Part shown: positions 36,433-49,231 of the stretch, piece after piece | Position numbering within the stretch: the stretch's first letter is position 1 | Layout: each line of letters opens with the position of its first letter | Assembly: GCF_048544455.1 (NCBI RefSeq) | Contig: NC_133537.1 | Span: forward strand, 66,780,134-66,844,133 | Source of the DNA: Silene latifolia | Lineage: Eukaryota > Streptophyta > Magnoliopsida > Caryophyllales > Caryophyllaceae | Direction of reading: 5' to 3' | Length of the DNA stretch: 64,000 bases | Program-made: the position numbers and the translations under genes | Notes under the pieces: model-generated | What the model saw: the letters and a program-made list of their open reading frames with translations, nothing else | What the model was told of the DNA's origin: nothing | Database searches by the model: none

Positions 36433-38026
36433 GTGAGGGTGAAGTCGGTTGCTTACAAGCGTTCTCCTAGAGCAATTGGTGAAGATGAGGAGATAATATT
36501 TAAATTTCATAAAGATGATGCTATGGGATGTTCTCTAGGTCACGATGAAATTAACGGTGATATATTCCTAGTCTCTGAATTTATGAGAGCAAATCAGAAA
36601 CTGTTGTCCAGTACAACTAATCTGAGAAGGCACATTCTTGATTATGCGTTTATGGATGATATCGACTTCCACAAAAGGTAAAATACTTGTTGTTCCGTAA
36701 AAGTGTTCTTGTTACATTGTTTTCGTAAAAGTGTTTTTAAACACTATTTATGTTACTAATTTTCGAAAACTCTTGAGTAATCCGACTCTTATGGTTCCGA
36801 AACAGTGAGATCCTGGCTGCGTTTGGAGACAACAGGAGGTTGACAAGAGCTGATATACTCTCACTACGTCCTAGGAGTCACACAAATTGGATGGTGTTTG
36901 AATCTTTGGTCTCTACTCTTGAATTATGTCGAGAACAAAGAAAAGAGGCACAAGGGGGAGGGCCAACCATACTTTACTTAGGACTAGGTCACATGGTAAG
37001 TTACATCGGTGTTAAATGTCCATACATTCAATAACATATGATTCTTTTACAAGGGAAATCTAACTCTTACATTTTTTTTATTTATTTTTTTTTAAAACTA
37101 CAAAGATGCTCTCTTTCGGTGTGATGCGGGAGGATAGTGAAACGATCGATATAAAGAACGAGTTGTTTGAAATTTGGGATAATTTCATCAACGCGAGTAA
37201 GGCAAATTACAGACTTGATGCCGAACTTATTTTTATACCTTGTTTGGATGGCTATCACTACTTCTGTGTGTGTATTAATTTCCTCAACAAAGAGATTAGT
37301 GTGATCGACAGTCAATCGTATGCTAATTGGGAGTCTTCATTCACTTACGACATCGCAATGGCGTGAGTAAGTCCCCCGAGTTGTCAAATTGTATGTTTAC
37401 GATTTGATTTGATTTGAGTGTTACAATAATACCTATCTTGTAACATTTTTATGTTGTTTCAGATGTTATTCTTTGTTACACCTATCTTGTAACATTTTTG
37501 ATTACTCGATTTCTTAATTGATAGTAAAAGGAAATGAATGTTCTGTTTCTAACAGTAGGTTGCATGAGTGACTACCCGGAAACAAAGGGCGACGTGAGGG
37601 TAAATCGAAATGCTCCGCTATCCCGTGGTAAATGTGAAGTTTAAATGACAGAAACGGGCTTCCGTATTTGAAGAGTCAGCCTGTATCACTATGACAAATT
37701 AGTCTCCAATTTTTTGGGATATGCAAACAAGTCTTCTTTTCTCAACAACACATTTTATCGGCGGGCATGTGCTTCCCAAATTCTTTGCATGTTTGCTCAT
37801 GGTCGACATCAACAAAATACGGGCTGAATTGTTGTATCTGTTGAAATCTTCAAAAAAATCAAAGAAAACAATCCGGCCTGATATAGTGCAAGGAGGGAAG
37901 CCGCTAGAATGCTCAAAGGAAGCAACGGAAGATGAATTGTCGGACAAAGAACCACCGATTGAGAATGAACCGAAGCCACTCAACACCGAAATGCATGTAC
38001 TTCGTTTTAAAGTGAAAATCAAGTGA
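36433..38026 (+). pseudogene. Ulp1/C48 peptidase domain 2 of the MULE gene
   Basis: A second domain repeats the order of the first: VSEFMRANQKLLSS and RRHILDYAFMDDIDFHKR, an intron, RADILSLRPRSHTNWMVF, an intron, then IPCLDGYHYFCVCINFL (His) and ISVIDSQSY (Asp), intact. The Cys part (about 37560-37720) is in broken frame; where domain 1 has DCGVFMMMH I read only SACITMTN. The end, MVDINKIRAELLYLLKSS, matches the end of domain 1. So it is a duplicate whose Cys region has decayed. A basic linker (36313-36432, Lys-Glu repeats) separates the two. Confidence 0.6.
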
Positions 38027-39161
38027 TGTACTCTAAAACAATGTTACTTTAACAACGTAATAGTGGTCATCATAACAGTGGAACATATTTTGGAATATTT
38101 TGGAATATATTACAAATAAGTTTATTCTTTAATAAAGAATTTATTATATGCGAATTCATTAACTATGTTCTTTAAATGTGACAGATTTCAAAAGTGAAAA
38201 GAGAAAACATAATTTGACGTTTTGAATTCTTCACTCTTGCAAATTTGTTATAATCGCACTTCATAGGGAAAACGAAACATGGGTTGGATAAATTTCATGT
38301 CTTATTTTGTCTTTTGGAATTCAAAAATTAATTGTTTTTTTAAAGCATTTAATTTTGAAAACAGATTTTAAAATGTTAGTGTTTTTTTTTAAACAAAAAA
38401 GTCGAGACAAAATGAAAATAATGTTATTCTTGTAACATCGTGATAGTAATAAATGAAAATTATAATAAAAGATTTTGACGCTTTGAATTCTCCACTCAGT
38501 GCAAAGCATTTATAATGGACTTAATTATGGGGAACATGCACGTGGTTAACATCAATCATCATTTAAAAACAGTTTTCAAAGCAGTTAATAAAAGTGGTTT
38601 TTAAAGCAGTTAATTTTTTTTTAAAAAAATAACTGTTTTGTTTTTCACAATTATCTATAAATAATCTCATTTTAAAAAAACACAATTATGTTACTGTAAC
38701 AGACGGTTTTGACGCTTTGAATTCTACAATCTGCAGCAGTTATCTTTCTAAAACAGTTTTTCACTTTGCTCAAAGTGACATTTTTCAAGGCAGTTATTTT
38801 TTTTTTTTTTTTTTAAACTGATTTGTTTTTTTCAATTATCTATAAATAATCTCATTTTCATTCAACATTTACACATCATTTTCTAAACAAAAAAATAAGC
38901 CAAGACAAATTCAAAGGTTTTTCATGTCTAATTTTTTTTTAATCTTTTGTAATATTAAATATCTATAAAGATTATGGATGGTTTAATATTACAACTGTTG
39001 CTAAAATTTCATTTATTATATGACTACCTTGCTCTAATTGAGGGAAACAGTTTATGTTTGTTTATAAATAGATTTTGTTTTCTCTAATTTAGGGAAAACA
39101 GTTTATTTTTCTGTTTTAATAGGTTTTTTTTTTTTTTTTTTTTTTTGCAAAGAAGAGAAAA
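38027..39161 (+). promoter_or_regulatory. Non-coding region with duplicated promoter-like segments
   Basis: AT-rich stretch between the Ulp1-type gene and the coiled-coil ORF. A TTTTGACGCTTTGAATTCT-like segment occurs three times (about 38216, 38474, 38708). TTATCTATAAATAATCTCAT, with a TATA-like core, occurs twice (about 38643 and 38833). A promoter for the next ORF is plausible. Confidence 0.4.
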
Positions 39162-39618
39162 ATGGAACGAATTCAAAGGAAACTAGAAGACACCAAGTTT
39201 GAACTGGAAGAAATGACAAGGCATAGAGATTCATTACTTGAGCAGGTTATATCATTTGATAGTAAGGTAATAGAAATGCTAGAACGAGTACAAGTGCTTG
39301 AAAATGACTTGAACAATCTTTCAAGCTCATATCAAGTTTCGATGGCGGAAAACAAGTGTATTGGGAACTTGACTAGAAGAAAATAAGTCAAGAAATACAC
39401 CGAAACCGATTTAGACCGTCAATTTCTCCTTGGTGTTACTGACTCTTAGGGAGTCATATGCTAAACTCAACCCTTCGATTAACAGGAAGTGGCCTCTTAT
39501 TGTCAAAGCTATTGAAGACATGGAAGGTTACAGGAATAATCTGAAAAAGGAGTTGCTAGAGGGCGAAAGCAGCGTTCATTCTCCTCCTGTGAATAAACGA
39601 CTAAGAAGGGAGTAAAAG
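39162..39618 (+). CDS. Small coiled-coil ORF of the MULE
   Basis: ATG at 39162 after a long T tract. The first frame (74 residues, MERIQRKLEDTKFELEEMT) has heptad-like spacing of Leu, Ile and Val typical of a coiled coil and stops at 39386. A second frame (39430-39615, about 60 residues; SINRKWPLIVKAIEDMEGY, ending VNKRLRRE) may be its continuation after a frame break or an intron. I do not recognise the family. It could be the last exons of the Ulp1-type gene or a third MULE gene. Confidence 0.45.
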
Positions 39619-39835
39619 ATTTAATATTTCCTTTTTTATTACATGAGTTTTTATGCTTATCGTGATGACTTATATTTAAGTTAACTATCATTCTTGTTTG
39701 TAAGTATTTCGTTTTTAATCAGTGTTTGTAACACTTGTTTTTAATGAATGACATCTTAATTCGGTTAATTGTCCAATTTAATATTAGAATTGTGGTATAT
39801 TAAATTGAACAACGATTATGTAACTATGTTTAAAA

Positions 39836-40695
39836 TTGTCAAAAAACGCTCCTAAAACGGGACGGAAAAGGGTTTAGGGTTTGATTAGGCGGCACCGCTT
39901 CGCGGAGCCGCCTAATCCAACCCTAAACCCTTTTCCTTAAACAAAGGTTGTTCGTAGTACAACACACATTAAAGATAAAACCAAACTAAACCCTAGGGAA
40001 GGACGGGAGCTAACCTGTCGTGGACGAGATTTAAATTTGGGGAAAAACCCTCCTAAAACATACGACTGGATTTAAATTTGGGGAAAAACGCTCCTAAAAC
40101 GGGACGAAAAAGGGTTTAGGGTTGGATTATGCGGCACCGCTTCACGGAGCCGCCTAATCCAACCCTAAACCCTTTTCCTTAAACAAAGGTTGTTCGTAGT
40201 ACAACACTTTACATGATAAAACAAAAAACTAAACACTAGGGAAGGACGGGTGATACTCGTCGTGGGACGGGATTTAAATTTGGGGAAAAACGCTCCTAAA
40301 CGGGACGGAAAAAGGTTTAGGGTTGGATTAGCGGCACCGCCGCGGAGCCGCCTAATCCAACCCTAAACCCTTTTCCTTAAAAAAAATCGTGGTGCAAAAA
40401 AACCAAAACTAAACCCTAGGGAAGGACGGGTGATACACTGTCGTGGACGGGATTTAAATTTGGGGAAAAACGCTCCTAAACGGGACGGAAAAAGGTTTAG
40501 GGTTGGATTAGGCGAACCGCCGCGGAGCCGCCTAATCCAACCCTAAACCCTTTTCCTTAAACAAAGGTTGTTCGTAGTACAACAAAGTGTTAAATAAAAC
40601 CAAAACTAAACCCTAGGGAAGGACGGGTGATACCCTGTCGTGGACGGGATTTAAATTTGGGGAAAAACGCTCCTAAAACGGGACGGAAAATGGTC
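39836..40695. repeat. Tandem array of about 200-bp units, each with a strong hairpin
   Basis: Four full units and one partial. Each contains ATTTAAATTTGGGG, CGCTCCTAAA, CGGGACGGAAA and then an inverted repeat of about 28 bp arms (39866-39893 with 39907-39934; also 40107-40176, 40309-40375, 40489-40555). Arms read GGGTTTAGGGTTGGATTAGG with the inverse after a GC-rich loop. A spacer ends TAAACCCTAGGGAAGGACGG. It lies between the ends of two converging genes. Confidence 0.9.
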
Positions 40696-40964
40696 CTAAA
40701 ACAATATTTATTGCTGTATAAAATGTTGTAAGTGCTGTATAAAATGTTAACTATGATGTAGGAAAATCGAATGACTTTTTATTGTGACATGTTATTGCCA
40801 CAAAGAACACATTCTAATTTATTTTTATTTTTTGTGACATATTATTGTCACAAAGCAACATAAAATCCTACTAATTATTGCTAAGGTCACAATGTTCTTG
40901 TAACATCATAACAAAGATCAAACTTTTTTCTTTTTAGTCGCTTTCTCAAAGAAAGCCTACATCA

Positions 40965-43900
40965 CTATGCGAAGAGGGCATGTTCTCCGTCGTGGGTAAC
41001 TCTTTCTTTGCAGTATGCACATAGCCTCTTTGGCTTGGCTGCTTTTTCAATGGCCTGTTGTTTAGCCGACTTCAATCTTTTTCCGCTGCCCTTGTTGCGT
41101 GCTTGTTCCGGAGGGTGGATAGTGACTTTGACGACGAGTCGCAGCCCCAACAAAGATCTCCATCTCTTGGTCTTTTGTAAGCGGTTCAATACATAACTTC
41201 ATTCGGAACTCAACTAGGAGGGATGCTAACTCTTCCGTGTGTTCAGCAGGTAAAGTTTTGAGAACACCAACTATCCGACGGAACTCGACCATACGTTGCA
41301 CAAATGATTGTTATCGACGTAGCCATATATGAATCCTAAATGACATTCCCATTCGAATCAAGCACGGAAGTAAAAAGCAGGTTCTTTGTTTATCATGGTG
41401 ACAATGTTACTATAAGAAATTATGGTTACAATGTTATCAGTAAAACAACCATCGTAACAAGTCAAAATCACATCGTAATAATGTTTTCGAATCAAACCAC
41501 ATTCGCTACGTGTGTGTTATTTAGCCAACGATCTACAATGTACTTGCTTGGTATTCGCCCAATTCCTTTGCCCTTGTACACCCACACAATATGCCTGCAG
41601 AGTAATCCAATTCTTTCGAACAGTTTACACTCGCATACTGCATCTGTGCTTCTAAGGTCCAACCTCACCTTGAAAATTATGTCCGTCTCAGCATCGATTA
41701 CATGAATTATGCGCACATGCTCCTCCTTCTCTAAGTCATCAACACCACATGAATCGGCAGCCATTACTTCTTCTTGAAACACCTTGAACACAACATGTGT
41801 GTATATAATAGCGCCATGCTTTTCTATAGGTAATTATGTCTTAAGCTCAGGGAATGAGTGGTCGCTGTTATAATCATCGCACCTTCATGTATAGCGCTGC
41901 CGGGTCCATAGACTTGGAACCTGGTTTTAATGCAACAAGGATTCGCAACAAACTATTTATGTAACAATGAAACAATGGTACTGTAACATACACTGTTCCG
42001 GCATCGTAAGGAATGAAAAAGAGTTGTTTACCTCATCCAAAATTCGACCAATGTACCAAAGTGATTCTCATAGCGCTTGAAAAACGAATTTGTACTTTTC
42101 GATCATTTGTGTTGTTCTTAATATGCAGCCCAAGGCAAGGTCACGATGGTAGGCAGGAATCCAATGGTGTCTGTCGTCGAACATTGTAGTCAACCAATCA
42201 TTATCTTCCAGCTCGAAATCTAAAATGACCTTCTGCCACTTCTCTTCGAACTCCGATGGCTCCATATCAGGGTCCCAAACAACAGCGTTGAAGCGAGCAA
42301 GGAAGTCCGTGTCTCTGAAGAGTGCTGAACCAACTTTGTCCGTGATCTTTTGTGTAATATGCCACATACAATAACGATGCCTAGCCGTCTTGAAAAATGA
42401 AGGAAAGCCTGTTGTATGCGGTCATAATGAAACAAAACAAGTCGAACGTGATATTGACCAAGTGATAGGGAAAGAGCAAGTGAGTAAATTATATGTTAGT
42501 AATTTAGTTCTGATAACATTGTTATTGAATAACCTTGTAAAAGAGGAAGAGATGGAACAGTGGTAGTTGGAGTCAGAATGTTGTGGTACAATAAATTTAA
42601 GTAAGTCTGTTACAGTAACATTGTCACACTATTACCTTCTTTATGCCAGGGCATTGATCCGTGATCATGAACTGCGGCTCTTTTTGTCCCATGGCAGTCA
42701 AGAAATGCTGAAAGGTCCATTGGAAGGAGATGTCATCCTCGTGTAACAGGAGACAACCGGTAAACAACACCGACTTTCTGTGGTGATTAACACCTGTGAA
42801 TGGTGTAAAAACCATATCATACTTGTTGGTTCCGTAAGTAGGGTCGAAGCTCACAGCATCCCCAAAGAATGAGTAGTTTCTAATACATGTAGCATCAGCC
42901 CAAAAGAACTTTGTTAGACGGTTTTGCGGATCAACATCATAGGCGAAGTAGAACTGGGGTTGGGTCGCTTTGAGTTTCTCGAGTCGATCGATGAAAAGGT
43001 CAGCATCTCTTAACCCAATGTAGCACTTGATATCTCTTTGAAAGTTCTTAAAATCTATCAATGTAGCACCGATATTTTCATACCCATTGACAAGTTCCTT
43101 AACCTGTCTAAAGGTCAATCCAGCGCCAATATTCAACTTGGAGTTGTCCAAGATAAGCGTCTTCGGGAACATATCAAGGGATCGTGAAATCTTATCGAGA
43201 TCTCTCGTTCTGAGAGAGGTGAGACGATGATTGTGGACTTGAAAACTCGTCAATCATAGCTGGGCCATCAAGGCCATGTAGAAGGGCAAATCGGACGTAC
43301 GCTCGGCATCCAATTCTAGTGATTTTAACTCGTAGTAATCGTACTACTAGCGTGGACGAACCATCACCCATATTCTCATCATCCTTGGTTCTGGGACGCT
43401 GTTTCGGTTTAGATTCCCTGAACCCTTGACGGTTGCAGACTACGAATTTTTGGTGTGCAACACCACCTCGTAGTGTTTTCGTGCTGTGCTTCCGAGGGGT
43501 AATTCCACATGCCCGAGCATAAACCTCGTAGAACTTGATTCCAGCCTCAAGGGAGGCGAAAACTGCACCAATGGTAGGTCTAAACTTGTGCTCAACCACA
43601 CGCATCCAGCGCTCACCTCCATTAGGCGTGTGAGATAGAACAAGCTGATTATTTGGTTGAGGATTGGGTTGCTCTTGGATAATTGGCGTAGAATGGGGTT
43701 GAGTGATGACTTGAGTCTCATGTAATACAAAAAGGAAAATACGAGTATTAGTGACACGAAATACAACGTTGGTATTACAAAGAGTAACATTGTTACAGTA
43801 ATACTAGTACTATGGCAATGTAGTGACATAAGGATGGACGGGAGAACAGGAAATATGCGAAGAGGCTGGACTACAATTTAGAACAGGAAACTAAAGTACA

Positions 43901-44680
43901 TTGAAGTAACAGCAGAACAAGAGGACATCCATAAGTGGTACAACATATGTTATATGTGCAATGGAAATGAATATATGTGATTGTGTTACAGTAACATTGA
44001 TATTGTAACAAGCTAAGCCTGTAAGCATTGACAGCAGAACAAGAATATACAGACAGGGGAACAGGAATATACAAGACAGGAAAAGAGGTCAAATATAATG
44101 AAATTTGACCGAAATTGAACGAGAAAATCAACAAATACAAGGATATTTGACCTAATATTTAAGGCAAAAGCAACTACGAGTATAATCAAAGGAAAGGAGA
44201 CCGTAAATTGAAGTAGAAGTGAACGGATTTCATTAAAATTGAAGCAAACAGAAAATCGATTAACCTAAAAAACTGAAAAGCAATAGAATAAAGACAAATA
44301 TAATCAAAATTGACGGAATGTGACGATAAAGCAACTGCGATTGTAAGCAGAAGCAGAGGAGAACGCAAATATGAAAATTCGATAGGAAAAACAACAAATA
44401 CAAGGAGATTGCACCTAATTTTTAAGAGAAAAGCAAATACGAGAATAATCAAAGGAAAGGAGACCGTCAAATTGAAGTAGAAGTGAACGGATGTCATTAA
44501 AATTGAAGCAAACATAAAATCGATTAACCTAAAAAGCGAAAAGCAACGGAATAATGAAATTACAATAGCGAATGATCAGCGACATAGAATCCAGATGAAA
44601 TCGCGAAAAGGAAAACTGAAAACGAAAGGATTACGGAAATTACCTGTTTGCATGTTAATGTCGGTAGAATCTGCATCCAT
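40965..44680 (-). pseudogene. FAR1-type MULE transposase
   Basis: Would cut and paste the MULE. A small first exon (MDADSTDINMQTG, ATG at 44680, donor at 44645) leads into exons from about 43750 down. The FAR1 DNA-binding domain is at 43605-43250 (GITPRKHSTKTLRGG, FVVCNRQGFRESK). The MULE core follows at 43253-42624: FFGDAVSFDPTYGTNKYDM with the first Asp and PQFMITDQCPGIKKVIV with the second. The likely Glu is in EPSEFEEKWQKVI (about 42240). A SWIM finger, CECKLFERIGLLCRHI, is near 41600. The C-terminus ends RLCAYCKERVTHDGEHALFA. Frames change near 43240, 42430 and 41500; some breaks may be introns (one between 42624 and 42435). Confidence 0.8.
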
Positions 44681-44968
44681 TGTAGCAACGAGAACCTGGA
44701 AAACACACGAATTTGATTGATTTGTGAATGAATTGATAAAAGCGAGTAAAAAACAGCAACCTAGGGTTTGTTTGCTTGATTCAGAGGATTATTTTCGACT
44801 TAGAGAGAGAGAGATAGATAAAGCGAGGAAAGAGACGGAGGAGAGAGAAAGTGAAACTGAATTATGAGGGGAGGCTTGAATTCTTAGCTTTTATAGGTTT
44901 GTTATAATTTCTGAGATTTAATCTCGGTAGTTGATTAGGAGTAGATCTAATGGATGAGATTAAAATGC

Positions 44969-44995
44969 TAGACTCACCTAAGATACATAGACTCA
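44969..44995 (-). repeat. MULE right terminal boxes
   Basis: Two TAGACTCA boxes, the inverse of TGAGTCTA, with starts 19 bp apart, next to the (TA)n tract. Confidence 0.75.
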
Positions 44996-45004
44996 CTTGA
45001 TGCA

Positions 45005-45150
<146 letters not shown>

Positions 45151-46389
45151 ATAAGATCAAGTGAGTCCATGTCTTACATTTGAGTCCATAAGTCCTCCTT
45201 AGAGCCCTTGGATGGGGAAGTTGGAGGGCTGAGATTGAAAGCAAAAAAGAGGGTTTAACTAGCTAATTTTCCACTATTTCTCTAAATAAACTAATTAATC
45301 TTTAACTAACCCTAATTATCCACTAATTTAATATATATACCTTTCCACTCATTTACTTTCTCTCTCATCTCACACAATTTCAATAAGCTTATCCCTCTAA
45401 AACCAAAATCCCAACAAAATAATCCCAAAAAATCAAACCCTCTTTTCTTCCTCAAAACCCACCGCCAACTCCACCCTTCTCGCCACCTCCCCGTCCATTC
45501 CACCACTCACCTCCACCGCCACCCCACACACTCCCCCCCACACTTACCTCCACCCGATTCCACCCACTCACCAACCACCGATCCACCACCACCCACACCC
45601 ACATCCATCAGCCGACAACTCCGACACCACCACCAGCCCACACGACACCACCACAACACCTCACGACAGCACTCGCAACCAACACCGACTCCTCTTCTCT
45701 CCGACAGCAACCGCAACAACGACAACAACCTAGATCTGCCGCCTTACACCACCACCGTCACTCCCGTAACCCACCGTCGCCCCTGCTCTCCTTTTCCTCT
45801 CGTTGTTTCTCCCTACTCTCCCCGCGGCAAAGATAATTTTTTTTTCCTCCAGATCTGGAGTTTATGGAGTAGTGGTTGGTGGTTTGTTTTTTAACTTTTG
45901 TTTTTCGACTTTTTTTTCGACTTTTTTTTCCTCCAGATCCGCCTGCCCTCTCTTCCTCCTCTCTTTTTTCTCCTTTCTTCTCTAATCCGTTCAAATGGCG
46001 TTAATTTTTTTCCAGTTTTTGCTCGTGTTTTTTTTTTTGTCGATGATGTTGTTGGTGTTGTTGTGGTGTTGGATGTCGTTTTTTCTTAATGGTTGTGTTC
46101 TTTTTTAAATTGTTGGTGGTGTTCTTAATTTCAGATCTCGTTTTTTCAGTTTTTGTGTGTTTTAAATTTTTTTGTTTCTTTTTTCATTTTCGGATCTAAG
46201 AGTGTTGGTGTTTTCTTTGATTTTGGTTGTCTGTGCGTTTTGTTTTCTTTGATTTTTCTTTTTCTTTTTTTTTTGGTTTTGTTGTTTCCATACATGTGAT
46301 TTTTTTTTTTTTTGGATTTTTTTTAATTTGTTTTTCAGATTTGGTGTTATTAGTTAAATTATGGGCATTTTCCCATAATTTTTCTTTTA

Positions 46390-47450
46390 AAGTTATATTT
46401 TTCTCTATTATTAAAGTTACGCTTTTTCCTATTAAAATTACACTTTTTTCTGTTAAAATTATACTTTTTTCTGCTAGAATAACACTTTTTTCGGCTAAAA
46501 TTACACTTTTTTCGACTAAAATTACACTTTTTGTTGTTGTTAGAATTACACTTTTCTTCATTAAAATTACACTTTTTTCTGTTAAAATTACACTTTTTGT
46601 TGTTAGAATTACACTTTTTTCTTTTAGAATTACACTTTTTCTTCATTAAAATTACACTTTTTTCTGTTAAAATTACAATTTTTGTTGTTAGAATTACACT
46701 TTTTTCTGTTAGAATCACACTTTTCTTCATTAAAATTACACTTTTTTCTGTTAAAATTATACAATACTTTTTTTAGCTAGAATAACACTTTTTTTCTGTT
46801 AAAATTACACTTTTCTTCATTAAAATTACACTTTTTCCTGTTTAAATTATACTATACTTGTTTTTGCTAGAATAACATTTTTTGTTGTTAGAATTACACT
46901 TTTTGTTGTTAGAATTACACTTTTTGTTGTTAGAATTACACTTTTTTCTGTTAGAATTACACTTACCTCTATTGGACTAATGTTACACTCTCAATGGACT
47001 TGGTCATATTCTCATATTCTCATTGGACTAATGTTACACTCTCAATTGACTATGGACTTGGTCATATTCTCATATTCTCATTGGACTAATGTTACACTCT
47101 CAATGGACTAAAATTACATTCTCAAGGACTGAAATTATACTTTTATGGACTAAAATTACACTTTTCTGGACTAAAATTACATTCTCCTTGACTAAAAGTA
47201 ACAATCTCATTGGACTGAAATTACACTTACCTGGACTAAAATAACACTTTTTGTCATTAAAATAACACTCGTAAAATGCTAAATTACAATAACTTGTGAT
47301 AAAATGACAAAAATTCAAAATATTATTCGTTAAAATCACTCGGAAAAGATTGAAGTTAAACTTGTAAAACGCTAAATTCTCGAAAATATTTCTTAAAATT
47401 ACACTTTTTGCCGTTAGAATTACACTCGTAAAATCCTAAAATGTCGAAAA
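46390..47450 (+). repeat. Minisatellite of AAAATTACACTTTTT units in A1
   Basis: Units of about 20-25 bp such as TTAAAATTACACTTTTTTCT, later mixed with TGGACTAAAATTACACT. Translations such as KSVILTEKS are by-products of the repeat. Confidence 0.85.
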
Positions 47451-49070
47451 CTTGTCTCGAAAAAAAAAACGAAAAAAACCGAAACAGGAAAAATGTTAAC
47501 AAAATTTTCATAAACTTTGAAGTATAAGACAAAATATGGTGTTAATCTATATAACATTATTAAAAGGCTAGCCTAAAAAAGCCACGTAGACAATGCCACA
47601 AGGGATGAAAAAAAAGCCACGTACGCAATAACAATGTGACTTGGCAAACTAATATGACATGTTATATTGCATTAATTTAGTTCACTTATTTCCTTTAAAA
47701 ATCCACTCATAATCCATTAGCTTCAAACTTTATTAACTAAAAAAAAAAATTACAATAAAAAAATACGCATTAACTATAAGTTAATAATTTCAAGATATTT
47801 CATATGGAGTGGTATTATATGTATTCGAAATAAAAAAAACTGAATACATAAGAAATTAAGAACGAAGAAGAATAAATGAAGTTGAAAAAAATTATATATA
47901 CAATATAGTTAAAAGGCTACTTAAAACATTTAATTTTAATCCACATGTCGATTTTTTATTGGTAAATACTAATTCATCTATATTGATTACTTGATTATTT
48001 ACTTATACAATATTATAAAAGTCCAGATTAAGTATTAAAAAGTTATCTTTAAAGCTGTCACATGCTAAGTACAAAAATTTTTTAAAAATATTAATTGCAA
48101 ACACAAAAAAATAAATTAATACAAACTCTTTATTTTCCTCTCATAAATTTGGTTATTAATCTACTTATTCATTTAATCTTTAATTTCTTTTATTTAATAG
48201 GATGGTTTTTGGTTGTCTCTCACCATCATTATAATTTGTAGTTATCATAATTTTTTTTTATCTCCCTTTTAATTCACAAAATTGTTCCTCTTCCATCGAA
48301 TAAATTGTTGAAATTAATCAATAATTAATAACAAAAAGTTTCCTATGTAACTATTATAATAACAAGCCTAATTTTCATTTTTATTCAAAAAGTTGGTAGG
48401 TAAAGTATACATACATAGATAATTAAATGAATTCTTTCGCTTTTTATCCTTATTATGTTTTAAATTTTCTTGATAGTAAGAATATTATTTAGTTATTGTT
48501 TTTGTGTTTGTATTAAAATTGCAGGAAGATGACATACTTAATTATCAATAACATTACATGAAATCTATACTATCTAATTAAAAGGGCAGCTTAGAACATT
48601 CAATTTCATTTCACATGACATTTTCACACCCCATTAATTCTTATTCATTTTTATTGATTATTTAATTATATTGACAATATGACATGCATGGAATAATAAT
48701 TGAATTTATAAAACTATAATCTATAATTAAAAAGTAAGTCAAACTATCTACCATTATCTGAATGTCATATTTTAAATTTCATAAGATAATTTCTAAACCA
48801 TTCTTATGCAAAGTGGATTTTGTAAAAAATAAAAATAAGAATATAATAAACCAAATCTTTTACATTCCATTTTTCCTTTGCTCCATATTTAGGTCTATAT
48901 TAAATTTCATAATAATGAGAAAAATCTATAACTCAATAATCTAAATATAAAATATATAAATCTAATTAAAAGGCAAGCAAAACTAACTATCATCATTTAC
49001 ATGTCATATTTTAATTACATAATAAGACAACATCTTAAATCAATCTCATGTAAATTGGATCTTGTAAAAA

Positions 49071-49231
<161 letters not shown>

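Noticed and set aside
39866..40555. TTTAGGG in the hairpin units as telomeric repeat
   Set aside because: Only one or two heptamers per arm, not a tandem run; more simply part of the hairpin sequence.
46196..46776. ORFs rich in KSVILTEKS or ITLFSVK (also 51289-51854)
   Set aside because: By-products of the AAAATTACACTTTTT minisatellite on both strands; unit lengths allow open frames by chance.
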